The position numbers and the translations under genes are program-made. Shown piece by piece: positions 1 through 5,825 of a DNA stretch of 9,385 nt; within the stretch, counting starts at the first letter, position 1, and each line of letters starts with the position of its first letter. This DNA is from CAZAKZ01 sp964485695 (GTDB lineage Bacteria; Planctomycetota; JAFGQW01). The DNA lies in assembly GCA_964485695.1 (NCBI GenBank), contig CAZAKZ010000186.1, forward strand, positions 1 through 9,385, written 5' to 3'. Under the pieces are notes generated by a model. The model had not been told where the DNA came from. It saw nothing but the letters and a program-made list of their open reading frames with translations, and did not search any database.

Positions 1-84
1 TATTTTTATAGGGAGAATTCGGCCTCTCATCTGATTATGCAACAACAACTAGCTAGCAGTACCCCCCGCTTCCTGCCCACGAGC

Positions 85-113
85 ATTATATGACCTGATT
101 CGAGACATTTTCG
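85..113 (-). promoter_or_regulatory. Possible leftward promoter, perfect -10, no good -35
   Basis: On the minus strand a perfect TATAAT (90 down to 85) follows a 17-nt spacer, and that spacer is exactly the 17-bp dyad site at 91-107. The hexamer at the -35 position (113 to 108) reads CGAAAA, a poor match to TTGACA. A good -10 with a poor -35 and an operator in the spacer would fit a regulated, perhaps activator-dependent, promoter for a gene left of the window. This is inference from spacing only. Confidence 0.3.
91..107. promoter_or_regulatory. 17-bp dyad site, copy 1
   Basis: The minus strand reads TGTCTCGAATCAGGTCA. It matches copy 2 (142-158) at 14 of 17 positions and has partial dyad symmetry (5 of 8 symmetric pairs). 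It lies directly upstream of a leftward TATAAT. It looks like the weaker of two operator copies; the protein that binds is unknown. Confidence 0.4.
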
Positions 114-141
114 GAGCGTCGGGGGTCCCACAGCCCTGAGA

Positions 142-158
142 TGTCCCGATTCAGGACA
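142..158. promoter_or_regulatory. 17-bp dyad site, copy 2
   Basis: The plus strand reads TGTCCCGATTCAGGACA, with 7 of 8 symmetric pairs complementary (arms TGTCC/GGACA). Its centre is 51 bp from the centre of copy 1, close to five helical turns, which puts both copies on the same DNA face. I do not recognise the regulator. Confidence 0.45.
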
Positions 159-176
159 AAAACAGGCCGTGGGCCT
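158..176 (-). terminator. Candidate intrinsic terminator of the NSS operon
   Basis: Read on the minus strand, a stem AGGCC-CAC-GGCCT (176 to 164) is followed by G and then five T (162 to 158). The stem is only 5 bp with a 3-nt loop and the T run is short, so this is a modest terminator. It lies about 90 nt beyond the stop of the 155-aa gene, a suitable place to end that operon, and touches the last base of the dyad site at 142-158. Confidence 0.4.
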
Positions 177-268
177 CCGGATTCCGTGCGTCCGGCGGGC
201 AGGTCGTATCGGAAGGGAATCGGTTTCGAAGAAAATCGGATTTTTTGATGAGAGGGGAACCGCTCGGC

Positions 269-736
269 CTACTCCTCCTCGGGCGTCTTCTTGAGCGCCA
301 TCACCAGAGATACCGCGGCGCCGCCGAAGAGCAGGATGCCGGCGAGGACCATCACCACGATGCCCAGGATCGGAGGCGAGGTATAGCAGGTGGCCACGTT
401 TTTCGTTGCGAGGGTCTCTCCGACAACGGTCTTGCCATCGGGCTGCATGCGGTCCGGCAGCTTCGCGATCAGCCGGGTGAGGCCCGGTGCAGCCGGCCGC
501 CACAGGATCCGGCCGCCTTCGCCGAAGGGGCCCACCACGGCTTCCACCTTGGTCTGGCTCTTGGGGCGGTAGATCACCTTCAGTTCCACCCCCGGTGGAA
601 CGGCTTCACCTTCGAGCCGGACCTCCTGATCCGCACCCACCACGGGGAACCGGTCCTTGAGAGCCAGTTTCAGGTCGGCCAAAGCCGGGGACGAGAGCAC
701 TGCACAGGCGAGGATGTGTAGAATTATCCTTTTCAT
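269..736 (-). CDS. Secreted single-pass membrane protein, putative accessory subunit of the NSS transporter
   Basis: This 155-aa protein is translated from an ATG that overlaps the stop of the upstream NSS gene (ATGA, 736-733), with a strong Shine-Dalgarno GGGGAGG at 744-750 and a 7-nt spacer. Residues 1-20 form a signal peptide with a likely cut after ALA (residues 18-20). Residues 21-115 are polar, rich in predicted beta strands and contain a WRPAAPG stretch (79-85), reminiscent of small Ig-like domains. A single hydrophobic helix follows at about 122-147, with GIVVMVLAGILLFGG and a short charged tail ending KKTPEEE. That helix resembles, from memory, the small MetS subunits that pair with bacterial NSS transporters such as corynebacterial MetP. 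Family membership is inference; translational coupling to the transporter is seen directly. Predicted topology is N-terminus outside, C-terminus inside. No known catalytic motif is visible. Confidence 0.82.
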   Translation of the reverse strand: MKRIILHILACAVLSSPALADLKLALKDRFPVVGADQEVRLEGEAVPPGVELKVIYRPKSQTKVEAVVGPFGEGGRILWRPAAPGLTRLIAKLPDRMQPDGKTVVGETLATKNVATCYTSPPILGIVVMVLAGILLFGGAAVSLVMALKKTPEEE

Positions 737-2262
737 TGTCCGTCCTCCCCGGCCTTGCGCCGCCTCAGGAAAGTCAACACAAGGGCTCCACCCAGGGCCA
801 GCACCAGCCAGCCCCCGAAGGCGTAGATGTGCAGGTTCTTGAAGGCGCCGGTCTCCTTGTCGTGGCCGTAGAGGCCGTCCTGGAATTCCTTCATGACACA
901 CAAGGTCAGGATGGTAAGGATAACCACCGGCAGGACGTAACGCACCAGAACGATGAACTTGGTTCCTAGCTTGATGCGGGCGGTCTGGTTGATGAAGGCC
1001 ACCAGCTTCCGGGTGTCGTAGAGCCACCCAAGGATGATGACCTCCAGCAGGCCGCAGACGAGCAGGCCGTACCCGAAGGACCAGTGGTCGAACAGGTCCA
1101 GAAGCGACAGTCCCAGCGTGCCGGTGCTCTTGAGCCCGGGATCCACCACCGTCGGCAGGGTGAAGACCAGGGAGCCGGCCAGGCCGATGACACAGACCCC
1201 GATCATCACCTTCATCCTCGGCAGGCCGAACTTGTCGATGATGGAGAGCACCACCGCTTCCACCAGGGAAACCGAGCTGGTCAACCCCGCTACCAGGAGG
1301 AGCACGAAGAACAGAATGCCGAATCCCTGCGCCATCGCGGGGATGTGGGCGATGCCCTCGGGCACCACGAAGAAGATCATCGCCAACGAGCTCGCTTCCG
1401 GCACGATGGCAAAGGCGAAGAGCAGGGAGAAGATGGCCAGGCCGGCGATGTACTCGAAACCGCAGTTCATCAGGCTGACGGTCGTGGCGTTCTGCACGTC
1501 GTCGCTCTTCTTCGGCAGGTAGCTGGCGTACGCGGTCATGATGCCGAACCCGAGGCTCAGGGTGAAGAACATCTGGGAAAACGCCCCCTTCCACACCTGA
1601 ACGTTGCTCATGACGGAGAAGTCCGGGGTGAACAGCCGGAAGACCCCCTGGATGCCGTTCTCCATGGTGAGGCCGCGCACGATGAGCACGATCATCATCA
1701 GCCACATCAGCGGCACGAAGATCTTCACCACCGCCTCGATGCTCCTGGCGCCACGGATGATGATCAGCATGTTGAAGATCCAGACCACAACCACGCAGAT
1801 CATCGGGAGCCAGCCGCTGATCATGTTGAAGAAGTAGGTCATGACCTCGGAGATGGCGCCCGGGGGGAGGGTGAACTCGTGGAGTTCAGGAGCGTGCCAG
1901 AGGTTCTTCACGGCGCCGACCAGCATGCCCATCACCCAGCCCAGGATAGTGATGTACCACATGGTGATGATGCTCGCATTGAGCACCCCGAACCAGCCGG
2001 CCAGCTCCGCCCGTTTTCCGCTGATCTGGTACATGGCGTTCGGCATCGACTTGCGGGTCATGCGGCCAAGGCCGAGTTCGAGAACCATCACGGGAATGCC
2101 GATCAGGAACAGCGCCACGAGATAGGGAACGTAAAAGGCCCCACCGCCGAACTTGTAGGCGTTGCCCGAGAAGAACACGATGTTCCCCAGGCCGATGGCG
2201 CTGCCGGATGCGGCCAGGATGAATCCCAGCTTGCTGCCCCAGCTGCCTCTGGCTTCGGACAT
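733..2262 (-). CDS. Neurotransmitter:sodium symporter (NSS/SNF) family amino acid transporter
   Basis: This 509-aa protein has about 12 membrane helices and should import an amino acid or amine with Na+ across the inner membrane. It is clearly LeuT-like: TM1 carries GSAIGLGN (20-27) followed by GGGAF (39-43); TM6 has FFTLSLGFG (232-240) then TAYASY; TM8 has AGLTSS (325-330). Equivalents of LeuT Na+ ligands are kept: G20, A22, I23 (Val in LeuT), N27, T234, N266, A325, T328 and S329. E270 aligns with LeuT E290, the mark of chloride-independent transport. The substrate-pocket Tyr of TM3 aligns with Y103. The extracellular-gate Arg of LeuT (R30) is replaced by F30, while its partner Asp (LeuT D404) is kept as D392. 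The ATG at 2262 is supported by GGGAG five nt upstream. It is first in an operon with the 155-aa protein. Open frame upstream of this start runs antisense to the PutP-like gene and is not coding. Substrate is not predictable. Confidence 0.95.
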   Translation of the reverse strand: MSEARGSWGSKLGFILAASGSAIGLGNIVFFSGNAYKFGGGAFYVPYLVALFLIGIPVMVLELGLGRMTRKSMPNAMYQISGKRAELAGWFGVLNASIITMWYITILGWVMGMLVGAVKNLWHAPELHEFTLPPGAISEVMTYFFNMISGWLPMICVVVVWIFNMLIIIRGARSIEAVVKIFVPLMWLMMIVLIVRGLTMENGIQGVFRLFTPDFSVMSNVQVWKGAFSQMFFTLSLGFGIMTAYASYLPKKSDDVQNATTVSLMNCGFEYIAGLAIFSLLFAFAIVPEASSLAMIFFVVPEGIAHIPAMAQGFGILFFVLLLVAGLTSSVSLVEAVVLSIIDKFGLPRMKVMIGVCVIGLAGSLVFTLPTVVDPGLKSTGTLGLSLLDLFDHWSFGYGLLVCGLLEVIILGWLYDTRKLVAFINQTARIKLGTKFIVLVRYVLPVVILTILTLCVMKEFQDGLYGHDKETGAFKNLHIYAFGGWLVLALGGALVLTFLRRRKAGEDGQ

Positions 2263-2307
2263 GATTTCTCCCGAAAACCGGACGTCGAGGAGGAGATTCG
2301 AGGGGAC

Positions 2308-2336
2308 ATCAAAATCACGGCCCCGTGAAAAGTCAA
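2308..2336 (-). promoter_or_regulatory. Sigma70-like promoter for the NSS operon
   Basis: On the minus strand, TTGACT (2336-2331) and TTTGAT (2313-2308) are separated by exactly 17 nt. The -35 matches consensus at five of six positions and the -10 at four of six. Transcription would start near 2301, giving a leader of roughly 40 nt before the ATG at 2262. Confidence 0.55.
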
Positions 2337-2394
2337 GCGCCCGGCAGGCATTCCCGGAGATCGGCGCATGGGGAGTAGGAGGGTGCCCCGGGAC

Positions 2395-2424
2395 TTGAAC
2401 TCCGCGGGAGGGGCCGGATACAAT
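2395..2424 (+). promoter_or_regulatory. Sigma70-like promoter for the PutP-like gene
   Basis: TTGAAC (2395-2400) and TACAAT (2419-2424, five of six matches) are separated by 18 nt. Transcription would start near 2431, about 48 nt before the ATG at 2479. With the opposing promoter at 2308-2336 this makes a back-to-back divergent control region. Confidence 0.5.
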
Positions 2425-2478
2425 GGCCGCTCCACCCCCGGACGGTGACTCGACAGACTCTATTCGAGGTGGTTCCCC

Positions 2479-4029
2479 ATGGATCCCGTGCTCATCGGCT
2501 TCATCGCATACCTGGTCCTGGTGGTGGTCGTGGGTCTGGCCACCTGGCGGCTGAATCGCACCGGCGAGGACTACCTCCTGGCCGGCCGCCGGCTGCCCAC
2601 CTGGGTGGCCACTTTTTCCGAACGCGCCAGCGGCGAGTCGGCCTGGCTGCTCCTGGGCCTGCCCGGCGCGGTGCTCCTGAGCGGTCTGGTGGAAATCTGG
2701 GCGGTGATCGGCTGCGTGGCCGGCATTGGGCTGAGCTGGTGGATCGTGGCCGGGCCGCTGCGGCGAGAGACACAGCGCCTGGGGGCGCTCACCATCCCGG
2801 AGTACTTTGTCCGGCGTTTCGGTGCCACCGGCCAGCTCATCCGCCTCACAGGCACGGCCATCGTCCTGTTCTTCTTCGCCTGCTACCTCTCGGCCCAGCT
2901 CAACGGCGCCGGCAAGGTCCTGGACGTGACCTTTGGCATTCCCCACTTCTGGGGCATGGCCCTGGGAGCCCTGATCATCGTGGCCTACACCGTCATGGGC
3001 GGATTCTTCGCCGTGGCCTGGACCGACATGATCCAGGCCGTCATCATGCTCTGCACCCTGGTGATCCTGCCCATCGTGGCCTTCGTCCAGGTCTCCCAGG
3101 CGGGGGTGGACGTGGGCGCCGCCCTCGACCGGATCAGCGTGATCTCCCCCGGCGCGAACTCCTTCCTCCGGGGCTGCACGGGGTGGGCGGCCCTGGCCGT
3201 GGTCGTCGGGGGGCTCAGCTGGGGTCTCGGCTACCTGGGCCAGCCCCACGTCATCATCCGCTACATGTCCATCAAGAGCCCCGAGGCCGTGCACCAGGCC
3301 AAGTACATCGCCTTTGTCTGGGCGCTCCTGGCCTTCTCCGGGGCGTTTCTCATCGGCCTCGCCGGCGTCTGCCTGGTGGACCTGAAGGACCTGGTGGATC
3401 CCGAGAAGTTGAAGCAGTTCCCCCACCTCCTCGAGCGCTGGCCCGAGGTGAACGTCTCGGAAATCCCAGGGAAGACTCTGAAGACGCTCGTCGATGGGGA
3501 ACACCTCATGCCGTTCATGGCCACCCATCTCCTGCCCGCCTGGATCGCCGGCATCTTCATCTCCGGCGCGGTGGCGGCCATGATGTCCACGGCCGACTCG
3601 CAGCTCCTGGTCACCACCTCGGCGGTGTCCGAGGACGTGGTCCACCGCATCTTCAGGCCCGATCTGGGCCACCGGCGCATGGTCCTGATCTCCCGCCTCA
3701 CGGCCCTGGTGGTGGGGGTCCTGGCATTCGTGCTGGCCCTCACCTCCAAGGAGCTGATCTACAACATGGTGTCCTACGCCTGGTCCGGTCTGGGGGCCTC
3801 CTTCGGCCCGGCCATCGTCTTCTCCCTGCACTGGAAGCGCACCACCGGGGCCGGGGTGGTGGCCGGCATGCTCACCGGGTCGCTGAGCACCATCGTGTGG
3901 TCCAACTACCCCGTGGGCGAGTACATCTCGGTTCGGTTCGTCTCCTTCGTGCTGGCCGTCCTGGCTGTTTGGCTCGTGAGCCTGGCCACGTCTCGGGATT
4001 CTGGGGAAACCTCACAAACCCATGCGTGA
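2479..4029 (+). CDS. PutP-like sodium:solute symporter (SSS family)
   Basis: This 516-aa membrane protein, expected to have about 13 helices, should import a small organic solute with Na+. It aligns along its length with Escherichia coli PutP: DYLLAGR (31-37), SAWLLLGLPGAVLLSG (54-69), GGFFAVAWTD (174-183), WGLGYLGQPH (248-257), MSTADSQLLV (369-378) and VSYAWSGLGASFGP (431-444). S370 and T371 match the PutP Na2-site pair S340/T341. In TM2 the PutP sequence ASDMSG is here ASGESA: essential D55 becomes G52 and M56 becomes E53, so a carboxylate moves by one residue. An extra polar loop at about 300-345 lengthens the region before the Na2-site helix. The ATG follows GAGG at 2466-2469 with a 9-nt spacer. 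Proline is the family prototype substrate, but the TM2 changes make a specific assignment unsafe. The gene is monocistronic and its last 18 nt overlap the convergent AGCS gene. Confidence 0.92.
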   Translation: MDPVLIGFIAYLVLVVVVGLATWRLNRTGEDYLLAGRRLPTWVATFSERASGESAWLLLGLPGAVLLSGLVEIWAVIGCVAGIGLSWWIVAGPLRRETQRLGALTIPEYFVRRFGATGQLIRLTGTAIVLFFFACYLSAQLNGAGKVLDVTFGIPHFWGMALGALIIVAYTVMGGFFAVAWTDMIQAVIMLCTLVILPIVAFVQVSQAGVDVGAALDRISVISPGANSFLRGCTGWAALAVVVGGLSWGLGYLGQPHVIIRYMSIKSPEAVHQAKYIAFVWALLAFSGAFLIGLAGVCLVDLKDLVDPEKLKQFPHLLERWPEVNVSEIPGKTLKTLVDGEHLMPFMATHLLPAWIAGIFISGAVAAMMSTADSQLLVTTSAVSEDVVHRIFRPDLGHRRMVLISRLTALVVGVLAFVLALTSKELIYNMVSYAWSGLGASFGPAIVFSLHWKRTTGAGVVAGMLTGSLSTIVWSNYPVGEYISVRFVSFVLAVLAVWLVSLATSRDSGETSQTHA

Positions 4030-5373
4030 GAAGTAGTCCTTCGTGGCCTTGAGGACCTTCCCGGACAGCAGCAGGGCGCCGGTCAGGGTGGGGATGGCCA
4101 TGAGGGCGAAGCAGGTGTCGATGATGTTGAGCACCGTATCCTGCCCCAGCTCCGCCGCCACCGGAAGCGAGGCCAGGTAGACGTAGACGTACTTCGACCC
4201 GATCCTCTCGCCGAACAGGTAGCGGGCGCATTTCAGGCTGTAGTACGAGTAGGAGATCATGGTGGTGACCGCAAAGAGCGTGATCATCAGGGTCAGGAGG
4301 TGGCGCCCCCCGCTCCCCATGGCCGTCTGGAAGGCGTTGGCCGTCATCACCACACCCGAGTCCCCGTAGGTGACCCCCGAGGTGAGAATGACCAGGCCGG
4401 TCAGGGTGCAGACGATGTTGGTGTCCAGGAAGGGTCCCAGCATGGCGATGAGGCCCTCGCGCACCGGCTCTTTGGTCTTTGCCGCACCGTGGGCCATGGG
4501 GGCCGTGCCGATGCCCGCCTCGTTGGAGAAGGCCGCGCGTTTCACTCCGGTGACCATGGCCTGGCGCATGGTGATCCCCACGGCCCCGCCGGCCAGGGCC
4601 TCTCCCCCGAATGCGGCGGAGAAGATGGACGTGATGACCTCCGGCAGGGCGGAGGCGTGGTAGAGGATGATGAACACAGCGGAGCCCACGTAGAGGATCA
4701 CCATGGCGGGCACCACCCGCGAGGAGACGGTGCCGATCCGGACGATACCGCCCAGGATCACGGCCCCGACCATTCCCATGCAGGCGAGGCCGGTCACCCA
4801 GGTCATGACGCCGTAATCATCGTGGAGCAATGTGGAGAGCTGGTTCACCTGGAATAGGGACAGGCAACCGACCAGGCCGCAGACCGCGAAGAGAACAGCC
4901 AGGGGCCGGGCCCATTTCCCGAGGCCGACCTCGAGGAAGTACATGGGGCCGCCCTGGTCGATGCCCCGCCCGTCCTTCTTGCGGTAGAGCACCGCCAGGG
5001 TGCAGGTGAAGTACTTGGTGGCCATGCCCACCAGGCCCGAGACCCACATCCAGAAGAGGGCGCCGGGGCCGCCGACACCAATGGCGACTGCCACGCTGCC
5101 GATGTTCCCCAGGCCGAGGGTGGCCGAGAGCGCCGTGGTCAGGGCGGCAAAGTGGGAGATCTCGCCGGGCTCGTCGGGATTGTCATACTTGCCCCGGATG
5201 ATGTCGAAGGCGTGGCGCCAGCGCCGGAGCGGCAGGAATCGGATCAGGAGCGTGAAGACAATGCCGGCGCCGATGAGGGTGTAGACCAGGGGCAGATCCC
5301 ATACCAGGTCGACTGCATCGGCCCAGAAGGCGTCGAAGGCGTTCGGTGTATTGTCACTCAGCAGGGAGATCAA
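4012..5373 (-). CDS. AGCS-family sodium:alanine/glycine symporter
   Basis: With a TTG start this is a 453-aa inner-membrane protein of about 11 helices, importing alanine or glycine with Na+ (or H+). Family hallmarks are LSATLGLGNIGSVAVAI (82-98), GGPGALFWMW (101-110), DQGGPMYFL (139-147), and the signature AAFSNEAGIGTAPMAHGAAK (280-299) followed by TKEPVREGL. The first helix starts near residue 28, a normal distance from the proposed start. The only in-frame ATG upstream (5487) would add 38 Arg/Pro-rich residues that are a shadow of the preceding regulator gene, so I prefer TTG at 5373. That TTG has GGAAG at 5381-5385 with a 7-nt spacer and overlaps the regulator stop (TTGA). Coupling to the regulator and control by it are inferred. 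The stop at 4012-4014 lies inside the end of the convergent PutP-like gene. Confidence 0.92.
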   Translation of the reverse strand: MISLLSDNTPNAFDAFWADAVDLVWDLPLVYTLIGAGIVFTLLIRFLPLRRWRHAFDIIRGKYDNPDEPGEISHFAALTTALSATLGLGNIGSVAVAIGVGGPGALFWMWVSGLVGMATKYFTCTLAVLYRKKDGRGIDQGGPMYFLEVGLGKWARPLAVLFAVCGLVGCLSLFQVNQLSTLLHDDYGVMTWVTGLACMGMVGAVILGGIVRIGTVSSRVVPAMVILYVGSAVFIILYHASALPEVITSIFSAAFGGEALAGGAVGITMRQAMVTGVKRAAFSNEAGIGTAPMAHGAAKTKEPVREGLIAMLGPFLDTNIVCTLTGLVILTSGVTYGDSGVVMTANAFQTAMGSGGRHLLTLMITLFAVTTMISYSYYSLKCARYLFGERIGSKYVYVYLASLPVAAELGQDTVLNIIDTCFALMAIPTLTGALLLSGKVLKATKDYFSRMGL

Positions 5374-5672
5374 TCGTTCGCTTCCAGCCTGAACAGCGCA
5401 TCCGCGATGCGCTCGCTCTTGCACCTCGGGCACCGGGTTGGTGTCTGGAAGTGCCGGGTGCCTCGATCCTTGAAGACGAACTCGCACGCCTCGCAGTAGG
5501 CCGGGGTCACCACGACCCTGTCACCGTTGCGGCGGGCAGTCTTCGTCGCGTGGTGAAGATCCTCCTCCAGGAGGTGGTGGGGCACCCTGAGCTGAAACCG
5601 GAGCCCCTCGAAGGACTGGTCTCCTTCCTTCAGCAGAGCCAGGATCTTCTGGCGTCGCGTCTGTTCCGCCAT
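5370..5672 (-). CDS. Small HTH plus zinc-ribbon transcriptional regulator (COG3357-like)
   Basis: This 100-aa cytoplasmic protein has two parts. Residues 4-48 form a winged-helix-like N-terminus (TRRQKILALL, then a basic helix around LRVPHHLLEEDL). Residues 58-86 carry two CxxC knuckles, C60/C63 and C81/C84, that would bind one Zn2+ as a rubredoxin-like zinc ribbon. The order HTH then ribbon and the length fit, from memory, the family described as predicted transcriptional regulators with an HTH domain fused to a Zn ribbon (COG3357), best known from archaea but also present in bacteria. The ATG at 5672 has GGAGG about 9 nt upstream. The stop overlaps the TTG start of the AGCS transporter, so the two are probably made from one mRNA. 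A role in controlling amino acid uptake or its own divergent promoter region is inference. DksA/TraR proteins also have Cys4 fingers but lack this N-terminal HTH. Confidence 0.82.
   Translation of the reverse strand: MAEQTRRQKILALLKEGDQSFEGLRFQLRVPHHLLEEDLHHATKTARRNGDRVVVTPAYCEACEFVFKDRGTRHFQTPTRCPRCKSERIADALFRLEAND
5371..5385 (-). promoter_or_regulatory. Shine-Dalgarno and TTG start that define the AGCS N-terminus
   Basis: On the minus strand GGAAG (5385-5381), seven spacer nt, then TTG (5373-5371), whose last two bases are also the first two of the upstream TGA stop (5372-5370). This arrangement is typical of termination-reinitiation coupling and is the reason for choosing a non-ATG start. 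No in-frame ATG or GTG with a comparable ribosome site is nearby. Confidence 0.6.
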
Positions 5673-5698
5673 GGGGGATGCCCTCCGGGAAATTCGAG

Positions 5699-5715
5699 CC
5701 CGGATTATATCCGGG
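5699..5715. promoter_or_regulatory. Perfect inverted repeat CCCGGAT-N3-ATCCGGG
   Basis: Arms 5699-5705 and 5709-5715 are perfectly complementary over 7 bp with a TAT centre. The site covers a minus-strand TATAAT (5709-5704) and lies 27 nt before the regulator ATG, so a protein bound here would block transcription or its progress. Candidate operator. Confidence 0.5.
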
Positions 5716-5774
5716 AAGAGGAGGGATTCCGGTAGGATTGGATATTTCCAGTCCCCATTCTCGCGATTTCGGCC

Positions 5775-5803
5775 ATTATATGGGCGGAGTGAATGCATCT
5801 CAT
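5775..5803 (-). promoter_or_regulatory. Sigma70-like promoter for the regulator-AGCS operon
   Basis: On the minus strand ATGAGA (5803-5798, four of six matches) and a perfect TATAAT (5780-5775) are separated by 17 nt. Transcription would start near 5768, leaving a leader of about 95 nt that contains the operator-like repeat at 5699-5715. The second repeat (5804-5825) abuts the -35 on its upstream side. A second TATAAT at 5704-5709 lacks a recognisable -35. Confidence 0.45.
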
Positions 5804-5825
5804 CCCGGATCGGCCGATATCCGGG
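5804..5825. promoter_or_regulatory. Inverted repeat CCCGGAT-N8-ATCCGGG
   Basis: Arms 5804-5810 and 5819-5825 repeat exactly the 7-bp arms of the site at 5699-5715 but with an 8-nt centre, CGGCCGAT. It sits directly upstream of the minus-strand -35 at 5798-5803 and 47 nt before the ATG of the divergent secreted protein, so it could affect both directions. Confidence 0.5.

Larger units (their letters stand above)
1..268. other. Intergenic region at the left edge
   Basis: There is no credible gene in these 268 nt. The first 60 nt or so are more A+T-rich than the rest of the window. The region holds two related 17-bp dyad sites (91-107 and 142-158), a TATAAT box reading leftward (85-90), a possible intrinsic terminator for the minus-strand transport operon (158-176), and a short A/T dyad, AAAATC-G-GATTTT (232-244), just after the 155-aa gene. 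The promoter-like box facing left suggests that a minus-strand gene begins beyond position 1, which I cannot see. The one open frame here (27-503, minus) has a low-complexity His/Arg/Gly-rich translation and overlaps the 155-aa gene, so I do not call it. Confidence 0.6.

Noticed and set aside
27..503. A 158-codon minus-strand open frame at the left edge
   Set aside because: About half of it overlaps the 155-aa gene in another frame, and it has no ribosome site or recognisable domain.
704..736. A lipobox-like ILAC at residues 8-11 of the 155-aa protein
   Set aside because: It is too close to the N-terminus for a lipoprotein signal, and a normal ALA cleavage site follows at residues 18-20.
737..1705. 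In-frame extension upstream of the 155-aa protein
   Set aside because: It is an alternative frame of the NSS gene. The signal peptide, the GGGGAGG box and the ATGA overlap define the start at 736.
2263..3831. A 523-codon in-frame extension upstream of the NSS start, antisense to the PutP-like gene
   Set aside because: Its translation is His/Asp/Gly/Gln-rich with no domain features, and the NSS family N-terminus and ribosome site place the start at 2262. It is a shadow of a high-G+C gene.
2445..4052. A 535-codon plus-strand open frame in a second frame over the PutP-like gene
   Set aside because: Its translation is Arg/Gly/Pro/His-rich and hydrophilic, while the other frame aligns with PutP throughout.
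5374..5487. Longer AGCS form starting at the ATG at 5487
   Set aside because: The added 38 residues are a frame shadow of the zinc-ribbon gene and do not resemble AGCS N-termini; the TTG at 5373 has a better placed ribosome site.
5742..5751. A 10-mer (ATATTTCCAG) whose complement recurs upstream of pyrE at 9202-9211
   Set aside because: A single shared 10-mer in 9.4 kb is expected by chance and neither copy is part of a dyad.
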